A stretch of DNA of 64,000 nt from Pullulanibacillus pueri (GCF_014639255.1 NZ_BMFV01000017.1:29500-93499); one strand, 5' to 3'; positions 17,997-26,828 are shown, counted from the stretch's first letter. Notes: generated from the letters alone by a model not told the origin. Numbers and translations are program-made.

Positions 17997-18090
17997 CCTT
18001 TTCGGTAACCCGGCGATCATAGCTTAAAATAAAGCCTTAGACCCGTAGCTTTGCGTCCTTACCTTTCAGTAAGTTTGCCATTATCGAAGG
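17997..18090 (-). ncRNA. Cyclic-di-GMP-I (GEMM) riboswitch
   Basis: The minus strand carries the GEMM core: GGCAAA, a 6-bp stem capped by a GAAA tetraloop (CUUACU-GAAA-GGUAAG), GGACGCAAAGC, GGGUCUAA and the closing CGGGUUACCG. The outer stem pairs CCUUCGAUAAU with GUUACCGAAAAGG. It precedes a terminator and folE and so should place the whole pterin/partner-switching operon under c-di-GMP control. Genes for c-di-GMP synthesis, breakdown and binding lie just upstream. Confidence 0.94.
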
Positions 18091-18113
18091 AAATAAAATG
18101 ATCTTCTATTTAT

Positions 18114-18140
18114 ATATCGTCTTTTCTGCGCTGGAATTAA
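18114..18140 (-). promoter_or_regulatory. Possible sigma-D-type promoter of the folE operon
   Basis: On the minus strand TTAA, a 15-nt gap and GACGATAT match the motility sigma factor consensus TAAA-N15-GCCGATAT at 10 of 12 positions. It lies about 25 nt upstream of the riboswitch aptamer. No better sigma-A promoter is evident there. The call rests on the match alone. Confidence 0.42.
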
Positions 18141-18196
18141 GTAAAAACACCTATGATATTATTACCATATAAATTAATATTTTTGGAAATTATCAT

Positions 18197-18664
18197 TTAA
18201 CTATTTACGGACCTTGAAAAAACAATGAGCTCCTGTGTCAAAGCTTGTTGCAATCTTTCATCTGCAAAAAGATGAATGCCGTAAAAAAAACACCGCTTAC
18301 TTTCTTGCTTTCTCCAGGCCACTTCTCCATTGATCTTATATTCACTCTCGTTTATTGAGAACCGGACCGAAACGCTGATCGTATCGTTTTCGGACATGGG
18401 TATATCTAAATCGCTTGAAAATTTCAAGCCATGAGTGCTTAAATCAAGCAATCTCGCAGGACCCTCCGGAACGTCAATCGTTTGCCCATTCACTTCAATG
18501 ATAGAAAAATAGGCTTCTAGAGGTGGGTCGAAGGCATAGCGAAAGGCCTCTTCTCTTTTATATCTCATTAGCATTGCCCCTTCTCTGTAAAGTAAAACTT
18601 CTATCAGTGAGGGTTTTTGCCCTTCCCCACTAATGGTTAGTTGAACCAATCCGGATGTTAGCAT
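18197..18664 (-). CDS. PilZ-domain c-di-GMP binding protein
   Basis: This 155-residue protein has an N-terminal beta-rich part with KREEAFRY (Arg residues 37 and 42) and the DLSTHG motif near residue 93, the two halves of the PilZ c-di-GMP site. The layout matches the small YcgR/MotI-like PilZ proteins of Gram-positive bacteria. It ends about 55 nt before the promoter of the riboswitch-led folE operon and follows the PAS-GGDEF gene. AGGAG lies 6 nt before the ATG. It probably links c-di-GMP to a protein partner, perhaps motility. Confidence 0.87.
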   Translation of the reverse strand: MLTSGLVQLTISGEGQKPSLIEVLLYREGAMLMRYKREEAFRYAFDPPLEAYFSIIEVNGQTIDVPEGPARLLDLSTHGLKFSSDLDIPMSENDTISVSVRFSINESEYKINGEVAWRKQESKRCFFYGIHLFADERLQQALTQELIVFSRSVNS

Positions 18665-18760
18665 CCGTTACTCCTACATCAACAGCTTTGTGTCACTTCA
18701 GGCTTTGAAGTGGGCGTCTTACGGACGGTTGCACCGAGATAAAACCTCCCTATGACGTGT
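18665..18760 (-). other. Spacer with two hairpins, unknown role
   Basis: On the minus strand two hairpins follow one another: CGUC/GACG around a five-base loop (18715-18727) and CACUUCA/UGAAGUG (18694-18712). ACACAAAGC comes next, then the ribosome site of the PilZ gene. No T-run follows, so this is not a simple terminator. It could be a leader structure or a small repeat. It does not fit a c-di-GMP-I aptamer. Confidence 0.35.
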
Positions 18761-20470
18761 TCATCTCCCCCTTATGAACTTTTTCTTGAATTTTTTCCAG
18801 CGTGACCCTTGTTTTTTTAATTGGTAGATACAAAACATATTCCTTCCACCTGCTTTGGCTTGGTACAGGGCTTTATCCGCTTCTTCCATCAGCACTTTCT
18901 TGGATCTTGTTTCACCACGATAAAACGTTATACCAATACTTGTCGTTAGATTCAGGCGATGCTCATCAATAAGAAAAGGAATTTGCATCGTATCAATGAT
19001 TGCTTGAGCAATGGCAACCGCATCTTCTTCTTTTTCTAGATCAGGCAGAACCATTTGAAACTCGTCTCCACCTAGGCGTGACACCATATCACCTTCACGA
19101 AGAGTGTTTTTGATTCGTTCTGCAAAGTGCTGAATAACTTGATCCCCTACACCATGACCGTATGTATCATTCACATCTTTAAAATGGTCACAATCAAGAA
19201 CAAAAACAGCCATTAATGTCTTGAGTCGTAGTGAGGCCTTCATCGCCGCTTGCAATTGGATATCAAATAAGCGTCGATTCGGTAAATTGGTCAATGAATC
19301 ATAATACGCCAAGTGCTTTAATTTAGATTCCTGACGTTTTTTTGCGCCAATATCTCGAGACATAAACAAAATCTGATCGACCTCTTCATTGGCATTGATG
19401 ATCGGCGTACCAATTGAATCCATCCAAATGAGCTTCCCCTTTTTATTTAACCGTCGAAATTCAATTGAACGCTTGGCCTTGGTTCTTTTAATGATCTCGA
19501 TGGTTTCTTGCACGATATTCATATCATCTGGATGAATAAAAGAGAGCGCTGATTTATTAAGGAAAAAGTCAGCTGATAAACCTAATATTTTTTCATGAGA
19601 GGGTGAGGCATATTGAATCTTGCCTTCTTTATCAATCACTCTAATAAGATCTGAAGAGTGTTCGGCAATCTGTCTAAAACGCAATTCACTCTCTTTGAAA
19701 AGCTTTTCCATGATCTTATATTGAGTAATATCCTTATACATGGCGATCCCGCCAACCATCACCCCGTTATCCATCATGGGCGAATAAGAGGCAAGAATCG
19801 ATATCATATTGCCCTCCTTCGTTATACACTCACACACTAAGTTTTTAAGGATATTTCCTTCTTTGAGTGTTTTTACGATCGTTTGGAAATCCTCTCGATT
19901 TTTTTCAGTGAAAATCGTAATATCCGGGTGCTCCATTATTTCTTCTTTTGACCACCCGAAAAGTATGCTGAACCCTGGATTCACATTTAAATAGCGACCC
20001 ATCTCATCGAAAGTAAATAAAGCATCCGCTGCATGCATAAAAATAAGTTCCAGTTCTTTCTTCGCACGCTGAAGTGCCTGCTCCTTTCTTTTATTTTCCG
20101 TAATATCACGGGTGACCACAACGATCTGCTCACACTCATTCTTCTGATTGAAGAGAGGTGTGACTTTAGACTCATACCAATGTGTGCTTCCCTCTGTAAT
20201 GAAAGTGTCAATATAGGATATCGTCTTCCTTTCGTCAATGGCGTTTTGATAGTGAGCTACAATCTTTTGCGCCTTATGTTCAGGCATAATGTCATAGACA
20301 GTTTTACCGATGAAATCCTTTGGAAGACAGAGGTCACGAACGGCTGTTTCATTTGCACTGGCATAAGTAAACATGCCGTCACTTCTAATATTAACGAAAA
20401 AAATCATATCCGAAATACTATCGAAGATTACTTGTAAATGTTTATATTGTTTAATTGCTGATAAAAACAT
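18761..20470 (-). CDS. PAS-PAS-PAS-GGDEF diguanylate cyclase
   Basis: This 569-residue soluble protein has three PAS domains (about residues 10-130, 135-255 and 260-380) and a C-terminal GGDEF domain (about 390-555). The catalytic motif is intact (SRLGGDEF). The product-inhibition site RxxD is present as REGD, in the expected position before GGDEF, so it should make c-di-GMP with feedback control. There is no membrane segment. It begins 20 nt after the large GGDEF-EAL-kinase gene, in the same operon. Confidence 0.93.
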   Translation of the reverse strand: MFLSAIKQYKHLQVIFDSISDMIFFVNIRSDGMFTYASANETAVRDLCLPKDFIGKTVYDIMPEHKAQKIVAHYQNAIDERKTISYIDTFITEGSTHWYESKVTPLFNQKNECEQIVVVTRDITENKRKEQALQRAKKELELIFMHAADALFTFDEMGRYLNVNPGFSILFGWSKEEIMEHPDITIFTEKNREDFQTIVKTLKEGNILKNLVCECITKEGNMISILASYSPMMDNGVMVGGIAMYKDITQYKIMEKLFKESELRFRQIAEHSSDLIRVIDKEGKIQYASPSHEKILGLSADFFLNKSALSFIHPDDMNIVQETIEIIKRTKAKRSIEFRRLNKKGKLIWMDSIGTPIINANEEVDQILFMSRDIGAKKRQESKLKHLAYYDSLTNLPNRRLFDIQLQAAMKASLRLKTLMAVFVLDCDHFKDVNDTYGHGVGDQVIQHFAERIKNTLREGDMVSRLGGDEFQMVLPDLEKEEDAVAIAQAIIDTMQIPFLIDEHRLNLTTSIGITFYRGETRSKKVLMEEADKALYQAKAGGRNMFCIYQLKKQGSRWKKFKKKFIRGR

Positions 20471-20489
20471 ATCAACTGCACCTCATTCA

Positions 20490-23400
20490 TCATCTTTTCG
20501 AAGGTGATGCCACTTCTGTCCCACTTTCTTTATTCTTTAGCCCGTCACCCTCTCCAGAAACAATGGGTAATAGAATTTCAACAGTCGTCCCTTCATCAAG
20601 ATTACTTTCAATATTCATTCTGCCCCGATGCTCATGCACAATTTTATGACTCATCGTCAATCCTAAGCCCGTCCCTTTTTCCCTCGTACTATAAAAAGGT
20701 ACTGCAATGCGTTCTAACCGTTCATCTGAGATTCCTGAACCTTGATCAACAAATCTAATTTTGAGAGTATTGGCTTCGGTACTCATCACTTGAATTTTAA
20801 TCATGCCACCATCTGGCATAGCTTCCAAAGCGTTCTGTAAAATATTCATAAAAACCTGTTTGATTTGATGGCTGTCACACTGAATAAACATCTGATCCGA
20901 ATTGTACTCTTGGATGATCTCGACATTTTTTAATGTGGCTTGGGAACTAAAAAGTAAAACCACACGTTGTAAAAGCGCCTGAATGTCTGTGCGTTTGATA
21001 TTGGGTACCTGTGGTTGAGCAAGAAATATAAACTCACGGATGATCTCCTCAATCCTAATAATCTCCGACAATATTAATGATGTATATTGGGTGTGCTTCT
21101 GCTCCTTGCTAAGCAGTTGAACAAAACCTTTAATGGAAGTGAGGGGATTCCGAATTTCATGGGCAACACCGGCAGCCAATTGTCCCACAACCAATAGCTT
21201 TTCTGTTCTCCTCACAAAGGCCGCTGTCTTCTTTCTATCAGTAATATCACGCGCCACCATAACAATGGCAGTGATTTCCCCATCATCTCCTAAAACTGGA
21301 TTCCACCGACAGTCGAAATACAGCCAGCCCCCCTCATATTGATATTGGAACTCATCCTGGACAGATGTCTTAGTTAGGATCATGTGATCAAATGTCTCTT
21401 GAACCCTCCTCTTGTCCTCCGAAATAATAATATCCTTAAATGACTGACCTTCAAAAGTCGTAGGTGGAAAGCCTAACACTGTCTGGTTAGATGGTGAGGC
21501 ATAGGTGACCTTTCCGTCTGGATTTAATATCAAGATAAGGTCTGAGATATTGTTCGTAATCAGTCGATTTCTAGCTTCACTTTCTCTTAAGGCTTCTTCG
21601 GCCTTCTTTCGTTCCGTAATATCAACACATGATGCAATGACCTCTACCACTTTCCCGCCCTTTATCACGGGCTGTAAAGAGGCCAAGTAGGTCACTCCAT
21701 TCATTTCCGCCTCATAAGACACATTTTTTTCACCAGCCCAGGCCCGACAAAAGTAACACATTTTCCTTTCTGCTTCCTCTGAGGGCTGGAAATCGACCAT
21801 TTCCTTTCCAATCACTTCCTCTTGAACAAGTCCTAATTTATTTACGAGCGTCCCCTCACAAAGGGTATAAATAAATCGATCCCCTTTTTTTATAAACTTG
21901 AATGTCATGCCTTGTTGGAGCCTGAGCGTATCCAACAACTCCTGGCGAACCATCTCCAACTCATTTTCCATCCACTGATTATTTTGAATGCCCACGGGCA
22001 GGCCATGAATGGACACGACTTTTTCCATCTCATCGAACTGTTCTATAAACACCTTTACAGGTAGAGGCCGACTAAATAAAAAGCCTTGAGCGACATTGCA
22101 TAATTGCCGTTGGAGAAAAATCAGTTGTTCTTTCGTTTCAACCCCTTCAGCAATCACCTCTAGATTTAATTGATGGGCCATAGCAATCACCGTTTTTACA
22201 ATAGTGGCATCATTCCCATCCACAGTACAATGCCGGACAAAGGATTGATCAATTTTAAGTGTATCGATCGGCGCTTCCTTCAGATAATGAAGAGAACTAA
22301 ACCCGGTTCCAAAATCGTCTAAGCTAATTTTCACTCCGAGGCTCTTTAATTCATTGAGTACTTTTAGACAATGGTCACTATCCGCCATCATACTCTCAGT
22401 AATTTCTAGCTCGAGATATTTCGGATCAAGTCTGGTTTCTTCTAAGATCATCCTCACCCGTTCCACTAAATTCGGTTGATACAGTTGCCTGACAGAAAGA
22501 TTGACCGAGACTTCAAAGGGCGCTATCCCCTTCTCTTGCCAAGTCCTTAGTTGCATACAAGCTGTCCGTAATACCCATTCCCCTAATGGGATGATAAGTC
22601 CCGATTCCTCAGCTATCGATATAAATTCACCTGGGGAAACCAAACCCTTCTCTGGGTGATTCCAACGTATTAATGCCTCTGCACCGACGATTTTACCTGT
22701 CGTAAGCTCTAGTTTAGGTTGATAATAAAGTTCAAATTCATCTCGGCTTATGGCTTTCCGAAGCTGGGTCTCTAATTCAAGACGCCGAAAACTTTGATCC
22801 TTTTGCTTTGAACAATAAAACTGATAGCTATTTCTCCCAGCCTTTTTCACTTGGTACATGACAGAATCTGCTTTTTTTATTAAATCATCAATCTTTTCAC
22901 CATCATTAGGATAAAGACTAATCCCCATACTCAGTGTGATGTAAAGCTCGTAATTGTCGATGTAAAAGGGTCGTGAAAATTGATGAAGAATCTCCTCAGC
23001 CATCACGGTTGTTGCTTCTCTATCTACTCGCGGTAATGAGATTAAAAATTCATCCCCACCATGCCTTCCAACAACCGCTTGTTCTGATACACAAGTCTTT
23101 AATCTTGTTGAAGCCGCCTTAAGCAAACGATCTCCTACCTCACGTCCAACCGCATCATTCACCCATTTAAATTTATCTAGATCAATGGAAAGAAGCGCTA
23201 CCGAGTTGACCTCATCCTCAGCTAACATCTTCACAAAATAGGTATAAAAAAACTGGCGGTTCGGTAACCCTGTTAAACTATCATGATAAGCCAGATGTTG
23301 AATCTGATCTTCTGCCCTTTTTCTCTCTGTGATATCGGCTAGCGTTCCAATCGCTGCTCGTTTGCCTTGATACATTATATCTGACCCAAAATTTTCGACG

Positions 23401-23915
23401 TAAAGAAGAGACCGGTCCTTTTTTATCATCCGAAAGTGACGAAGGGCTTTCTTTGAAGCACCAGCGTTATCTTTTTTTTCTACCATCCATTGCTGATCCT
23501 CTGGATGAACATAATCTAAAAAGCGTGATCCAATCAATTCTTCTCTTTGATAACCGAGCATCGCCAATACTTTTCGGTTAACATACACATAGTTTTCATC
23601 TTGAATGACGTAGATCCCCATGCTCGATTGATCGATCAAGGTTCTATATTGCTCATTTTGGCGTTTTACAGATGAGCTGAAGGTCTCCCTATGCCTGTGG
23701 GACCCAAAGAGAACAAAAATAAAAATCATAAGTCCTAATGTCACGATCCCGATACCAATGGTTAATAGTGTCAAAACGACGTTAATACTTACGATAGGGT
23801 GATAATGATTGACCGCTAACCCACCAAGAACAAGTGCCGAATAAGCGGCACCAATAGCGATAATCATTATAGAAAAGATAAAAGAGGTATTAAATAAACT
23901 ACTGATTCTTCTCAT
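20490..23915 (-). CDS. PAS-GGDEF-EAL-PAS-PAS-histidine kinase fusion
   Basis: This 1141-residue protein has two membrane helices (about residues 12-33 and 43-70), then PAS, GGDEF (GRHGGDEF; no RxxD inhibition site) and EAL. The EAL domain keeps its active residues (EALIRW, SVNLS, ELEITES, LDDFGTGFS, LKIDQSF, AEGVET). Two more PAS domains follow, then a HisKA H-box (AHEIRNPLTS), an N-box (NILQNALEA) and GTGLGL. The kinase half resembles sporulation-type sensor kinases. The protein could thus make or break c-di-GMP and also phosphorylate a partner; no response regulator is adjacent. Start ATG 23915 behind GGGGTGA. Confidence 0.92.
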   Translation of the reverse strand: MRRISSLFNTSFIFSIMIIAIGAAYSALVLGGLAVNHYHPIVSINVVLTLLTIGIGIVTLGLMIFIFVLFGSHRHRETFSSSVKRQNEQYRTLIDQSSMGIYVIQDENYVYVNRKVLAMLGYQREELIGSRFLDYVHPEDQQWMVEKKDNAGASKKALRHFRMIKKDRSLLYVENFGSDIMYQGKRAAIGTLADITERKRAEDQIQHLAYHDSLTGLPNRQFFYTYFVKMLAEDEVNSVALLSIDLDKFKWVNDAVGREVGDRLLKAASTRLKTCVSEQAVVGRHGGDEFLISLPRVDREATTVMAEEILHQFSRPFYIDNYELYITLSMGISLYPNDGEKIDDLIKKADSVMYQVKKAGRNSYQFYCSKQKDQSFRRLELETQLRKAISRDEFELYYQPKLELTTGKIVGAEALIRWNHPEKGLVSPGEFISIAEESGLIIPLGEWVLRTACMQLRTWQEKGIAPFEVSVNLSVRQLYQPNLVERVRMILEETRLDPKYLELEITESMMADSDHCLKVLNELKSLGVKISLDDFGTGFSSLHYLKEAPIDTLKIDQSFVRHCTVDGNDATIVKTVIAMAHQLNLEVIAEGVETKEQLIFLQRQLCNVAQGFLFSRPLPVKVFIEQFDEMEKVVSIHGLPVGIQNNQWMENELEMVRQELLDTLRLQQGMTFKFIKKGDRFIYTLCEGTLVNKLGLVQEEVIGKEMVDFQPSEEAERKMCYFCRAWAGEKNVSYEAEMNGVTYLASLQPVIKGGKVVEVIASCVDITERKKAEEALRESEARNRLITNNISDLILILNPDGKVTYASPSNQTVLGFPPTTFEGQSFKDIIISEDKRRVQETFDHMILTKTSVQDEFQYQYEGGWLYFDCRWNPVLGDDGEITAIVMVARDITDRKKTAAFVRRTEKLLVVGQLAAGVAHEIRNPLTSIKGFVQLLSKEQKHTQYTSLILSEIIRIEEIIREFIFLAQPQVPNIKRTDIQALLQRVVLLFSSQATLKNVEIIQEYNSDQMFIQCDSHQIKQVFMNILQNALEAMPDGGMIKIQVMSTEANTLKIRFVDQGSGISDERLERIAVPFYSTREKGTGLGLTMSHKIVHEHRGRMNIESNLDEGTTVEILLPIVSGEGDGLKNKESGTEVASPSKR

Positions 23916-24099
23916 CACTAAATCACCCCGGTCAAAGATTTACAACATTATATAAATGCCTCGACTCTCTCGATTTGAAAGTCAAATAGCTCCTCTCCAA
24001 TTCCTATGCTCTTGGTGTTTAAATCCTCTTAATATGTATGCATAAAAAACCAATGAGTCGCTTGTTCCATTTCTCTATGTAGCTTCAAGGGTATCCTAA

Positions 24100-24324
24100 T
24101 TAATAACTCCCTTGAATAAGAACGTCATTTGGACAATTGTAATAATATTTCCGTATACCTTGAATCGTTATTTGTTTAAGAATTGATAATTTAACTAAAT
24201 GTTGGATACATGCTTGAAGTTCTTGATCACATAGCTCCAACTTTTGTCCCAAATCTTCAAGACATAAAAAGTCAAAAGGCGCTTCTTGAAAATACCAGAC
24301 ACATTTCAGTTGATACTTAACCAT
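24100..24324 (-). CDS. Small winged-helix-like protein, paralogue of the gene at 26564
   Basis: This protein is about 74 residues from ATG 24324, or up to 83 if a TTG at 24351 is used. It has a predicted helix-turn-helix pattern (LEDLGQKLELCDQELQACI) followed by a short wing (ILKQITIQGIRKYYY). It aligns with the other small protein upstream of the LuxR gene: both share a C-x-x-F segment and LVxLSIL. No domain is named with certainty. Its ribosome site is poor. An 8-bp inverted repeat (TTCAAGGG/CCCTTGAA) covers its stop codon. Confidence 0.55.
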   Translation of the reverse strand: MVKYQLKCVWYFQEAPFDFLCLEDLGQKLELCDQELQACIQHLVKLSILKQITIQGIRKYYYNCPNDVLIQGSY

Positions 24325-24450
24325 ATTGATGATAGGAAACTTCACCCCCAATAGGTGTTTCTATAAGTATTGTCTCAGTATACTTCCTAAAGGAGTATCC
24401 CCAACCGCTCCTATTTTCGCCCCAAACCAATATAGGATGATCTTCCTATT

Positions 24451-24487
24451 AAAAAAGACCCCCTTCACCCGATGGCAAAGAAAGGTC
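24451..24487 (-). terminator. Terminator after the GAF/LuxR gene
   Basis: On the minus strand GACCTTTC pairs with GAAGGGGGTC (with G-U pairs) and is followed by TTTTTT. It lies about 11 nt after the stop codon of the LuxR-type regulator. Confidence 0.7.
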
Positions 24488-24497
24488 CTATTTACAA

Positions 24498-26579
24498 TCA
24501 GTTTTTCGTTTTATATTTATAATAATATGCAATCACGCCCGCTCGGTCTTTTACATCTAGCTTTTGAAAAATATTCGTAATGTGATTTTTTACGGTGTGT
24601 TCACTAATAAAAAGATGGGTTGCGATTTGTTTATTATTCAAGCCTTGAACTAATAAAAGCAAAACCTCATTTTCTCGATTCGATAGTTTTCCCACCGGGA
24701 GGGAGTGCTCCTCTTTCACCGACACTTTTTGATCAACGATTTGCTCCTTAAGAATAAACGAGCGGAAATCCCTTGTAAGGGTCTCTTGAATACAAGGATG
24801 ACCATATATTCTCTCTTCACCCTTTAAATAATCAAAAACAATAAAAAGAATTTGACTTCCTACTCCTAGGAGAGGCTGATTCGGATCACTATTGGCCTTA
24901 TATTCTTTCAAAAAGGCAAAATCTCGAAGCATTTGGTGAAGCGGTTCTTCTTGTGGCAATGTGCGGACAATCAAATCGACTGGGTAGGGAGAAAGTAAAC
25001 ACGCATATTCCATAATCTTCATTTCACTATCTGGTAGGTTCAAGTGCACTGAAAACAACAGAACCCAATCCCTTAACTTTTGAGTAAATGCATGGGATTG
25101 CGGATCCCAAAAGCCCATAGCGTCATGAAGATGAGTCACACTTTCTCTCATACCATTTTGGCTTTGTTTGGACTGATTGATTGCAATCGCTCCAATCGTC
25201 GCTAATGAATAGAGAAATGCCTCCTGCTCCTCACTCTTAGGGTCTAAAGCGACACTAAGGACACCATGAAGCTTTTGACTATACATCGGACATTCTATAA
25301 CCGAACCTCTGCCTTCTATCGTCTGATACATAGGCATCATTTTTTTGAAGTCTTCCCTATCTACCTTCCATTTTTGAAATTGTTGCAAAAGCTGTTTACC
25401 GTATTTCTCACTTTGATCTTTTGTGAGACCTCTGGACACGATTCTAACTTCTTCAGACTGTGCTTCATCAAATAGCGTCACCGCTGAAAACTTCACCTGC
25501 ATGATATTCACACTCATATCAACTAACATAAACGCGATTTTTTTAACATCTTGCGTCCGAGTAATCAGCTGGCTGATTTCCATAAGTGCATTTAACTTTT
25601 GTAATTGTTGATGGTAGGTGTGTGTTGTCGATTGGTGGAGTAAGAAAACCTGAAGCAAATTCGCTATAATCTTGCCTGTGTCTAGGGTGAATGAATCGAT
25701 GTCATCCTTCCGGCAGGAGCCCGCGAACAAGACCCCTAATAAGGTCTCTTCATTTTGGACGGGGTAACACACTAATGAACGAAGCTTGATATCATTTTTA
25801 ATAAATATGGTACCTCTCGGATCACGGGCAATTTTTTTCCAATAACCAGAGAGGCCACTGGCCATGACTTGCCCCAAAAACCCTTCTCCAACTGAAAATC
25901 GCGCGCCTATTAAGGGACTATGATCTGAAGGACCATCAAAATGTAAAACAACACCATCTCCATTGTCTGTTTTCTGAGCAAAGCCAACAAAATCAATCTC
26001 TTGATCCACTTTCATAAATTCTTGAAGCACACGGGAAAGCGTATGTGTCTGTTCAGAGCTCATGAGTTCGGAGATTTCATACACGCTGTTGATCCTCTGT
26101 TGTTGTTTCATTTGCTTGGGTTCATCATCTAATATTTTGCTAAGAGCTTCAGAAAGTCCTTTTAATTTTTCAACCACGTGCTTCTTCGTTTCATTTGTAA
26201 CAGAAGGGATGTCCTCTAGCCTCACCTTCCATAAATCACATTGATCCGCATTTCCCTCTAAATAGTCGTAAAAAATAGTCCGCGATTCTTCTTCGATAAG
26301 AAAACCCGCCCAAATAAAATAGCGGATCTCTCCCAAGACGCTAACAGGCGAGAGCACAATCTTTGCACCTGGAAAGAGATCGACCACACCGGTTTCAGTC
26401 ATTCTTTTCATCCAGTCATGGAGCAGTGGGTTAACTTCTTCAATCATTCTTACCCATTGATTATTACCCGAGGGGCGCGTCACTAGCTGACCTTCGAGAT
26501 CTAATAAGACCATCCCTAATTGACAATCATTGGCATAGACATCTTGAATCTGCTGGACAAGGTTTAAAGATTTTCCCAT
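24498..26579 (-). CDS. GAF-domain regulator with LuxR-type HTH
   Basis: This 693-residue cytosolic regulator has an N-terminal part like a roadblock/sensor region, two GAF-like domains (about residues 165-310 and 325-475), a helical region, and a C-terminal LuxR/FixJ helix-turn-helix at about 625-685 (LSNRENEVLLLLVQG, ISEHTVKNHITNIF). There is no receiver domain. It overlaps the small winged-helix gene upstream by 16 nt and is cotranscribed with the KaiC-like gene. It probably reads a small-molecule signal and controls transcription. Confidence 0.85.
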   Translation of the reverse strand: MGKSLNLVQQIQDVYANDCQLGMVLLDLEGQLVTRPSGNNQWVRMIEEVNPLLHDWMKRMTETGVVDLFPGAKIVLSPVSVLGEIRYFIWAGFLIEEESRTIFYDYLEGNADQCDLWKVRLEDIPSVTNETKKHVVEKLKGLSEALSKILDDEPKQMKQQQRINSVYEISELMSSEQTHTLSRVLQEFMKVDQEIDFVGFAQKTDNGDGVVLHFDGPSDHSPLIGARFSVGEGFLGQVMASGLSGYWKKIARDPRGTIFIKNDIKLRSLVCYPVQNEETLLGVLFAGSCRKDDIDSFTLDTGKIIANLLQVFLLHQSTTHTYHQQLQKLNALMEISQLITRTQDVKKIAFMLVDMSVNIMQVKFSAVTLFDEAQSEEVRIVSRGLTKDQSEKYGKQLLQQFQKWKVDREDFKKMMPMYQTIEGRGSVIECPMYSQKLHGVLSVALDPKSEEQEAFLYSLATIGAIAINQSKQSQNGMRESVTHLHDAMGFWDPQSHAFTQKLRDWVLLFSVHLNLPDSEMKIMEYACLLSPYPVDLIVRTLPQEEPLHQMLRDFAFLKEYKANSDPNQPLLGVGSQILFIVFDYLKGEERIYGHPCIQETLTRDFRSFILKEQIVDQKVSVKEEHSLPVGKLSNRENEVLLLLVQGLNNKQIATHLFISEHTVKNHITNIFQKLDVKDRAGVIAYYYKYKTKN

Positions 26580-26815
26580 GGCGCATCCAACTTTTCGTTC
26601 ATCATAGTGGGTTGATTATACCGATAAATGGTTTCATCCCCTGATCCCATTTTTGAAAGAATTGAAAGAGAAACTAATTGATTCACGATGGGCTCAAGGG
26701 TTTCAATGGCTCTCCCTAAGCGATTGGCCAAGCTTTGCACCGTTTCCATAGCATAAGGATTTTCCTCAAAAAAATACGTACACTCCACCTGCAGCGACAA
26801 CATTGTATCTTTCAT
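26564..26815 (-). CDS. Small winged-helix-like protein
   Basis: This 83-residue protein has a helix-turn-helix-like stretch (VQSLANRLGRAIETLEPIV) and a wing-like end (MGSGDETIYRYNQ). It is a paralogue of the small gene at 24100. It lies 14 nt after the KaiC-like gene with GGAGGAG before its ATG, and overlaps the GAF/LuxR gene, so the three are coupled. It may bind DNA or act as a connector protein. Confidence 0.68.
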   Translation of the reverse strand: MKDTMLSLQVECTYFFEENPYAMETVQSLANRLGRAIETLEPIVNQLVSLSILSKMGSGDETIYRYNQPTMMNEKLDAPWENL

Positions 26816-26828
26816 AGGTTTCTCCTCC

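Noticed and set aside
17941..18180. Tetrahydrofolate or preQ1 riboswitch before folE
   Set aside because: The conserved core is that of c-di-GMP-I. No THF or preQ1 motif is seen.
18665..18760. A second c-di-GMP-I riboswitch before the PilZ gene
   Set aside because: Some words (CAAAGC) recur, but the GNRA-capped stem, the GGACGCAAAGC core and the GGGUUACCG closing segment are missing.
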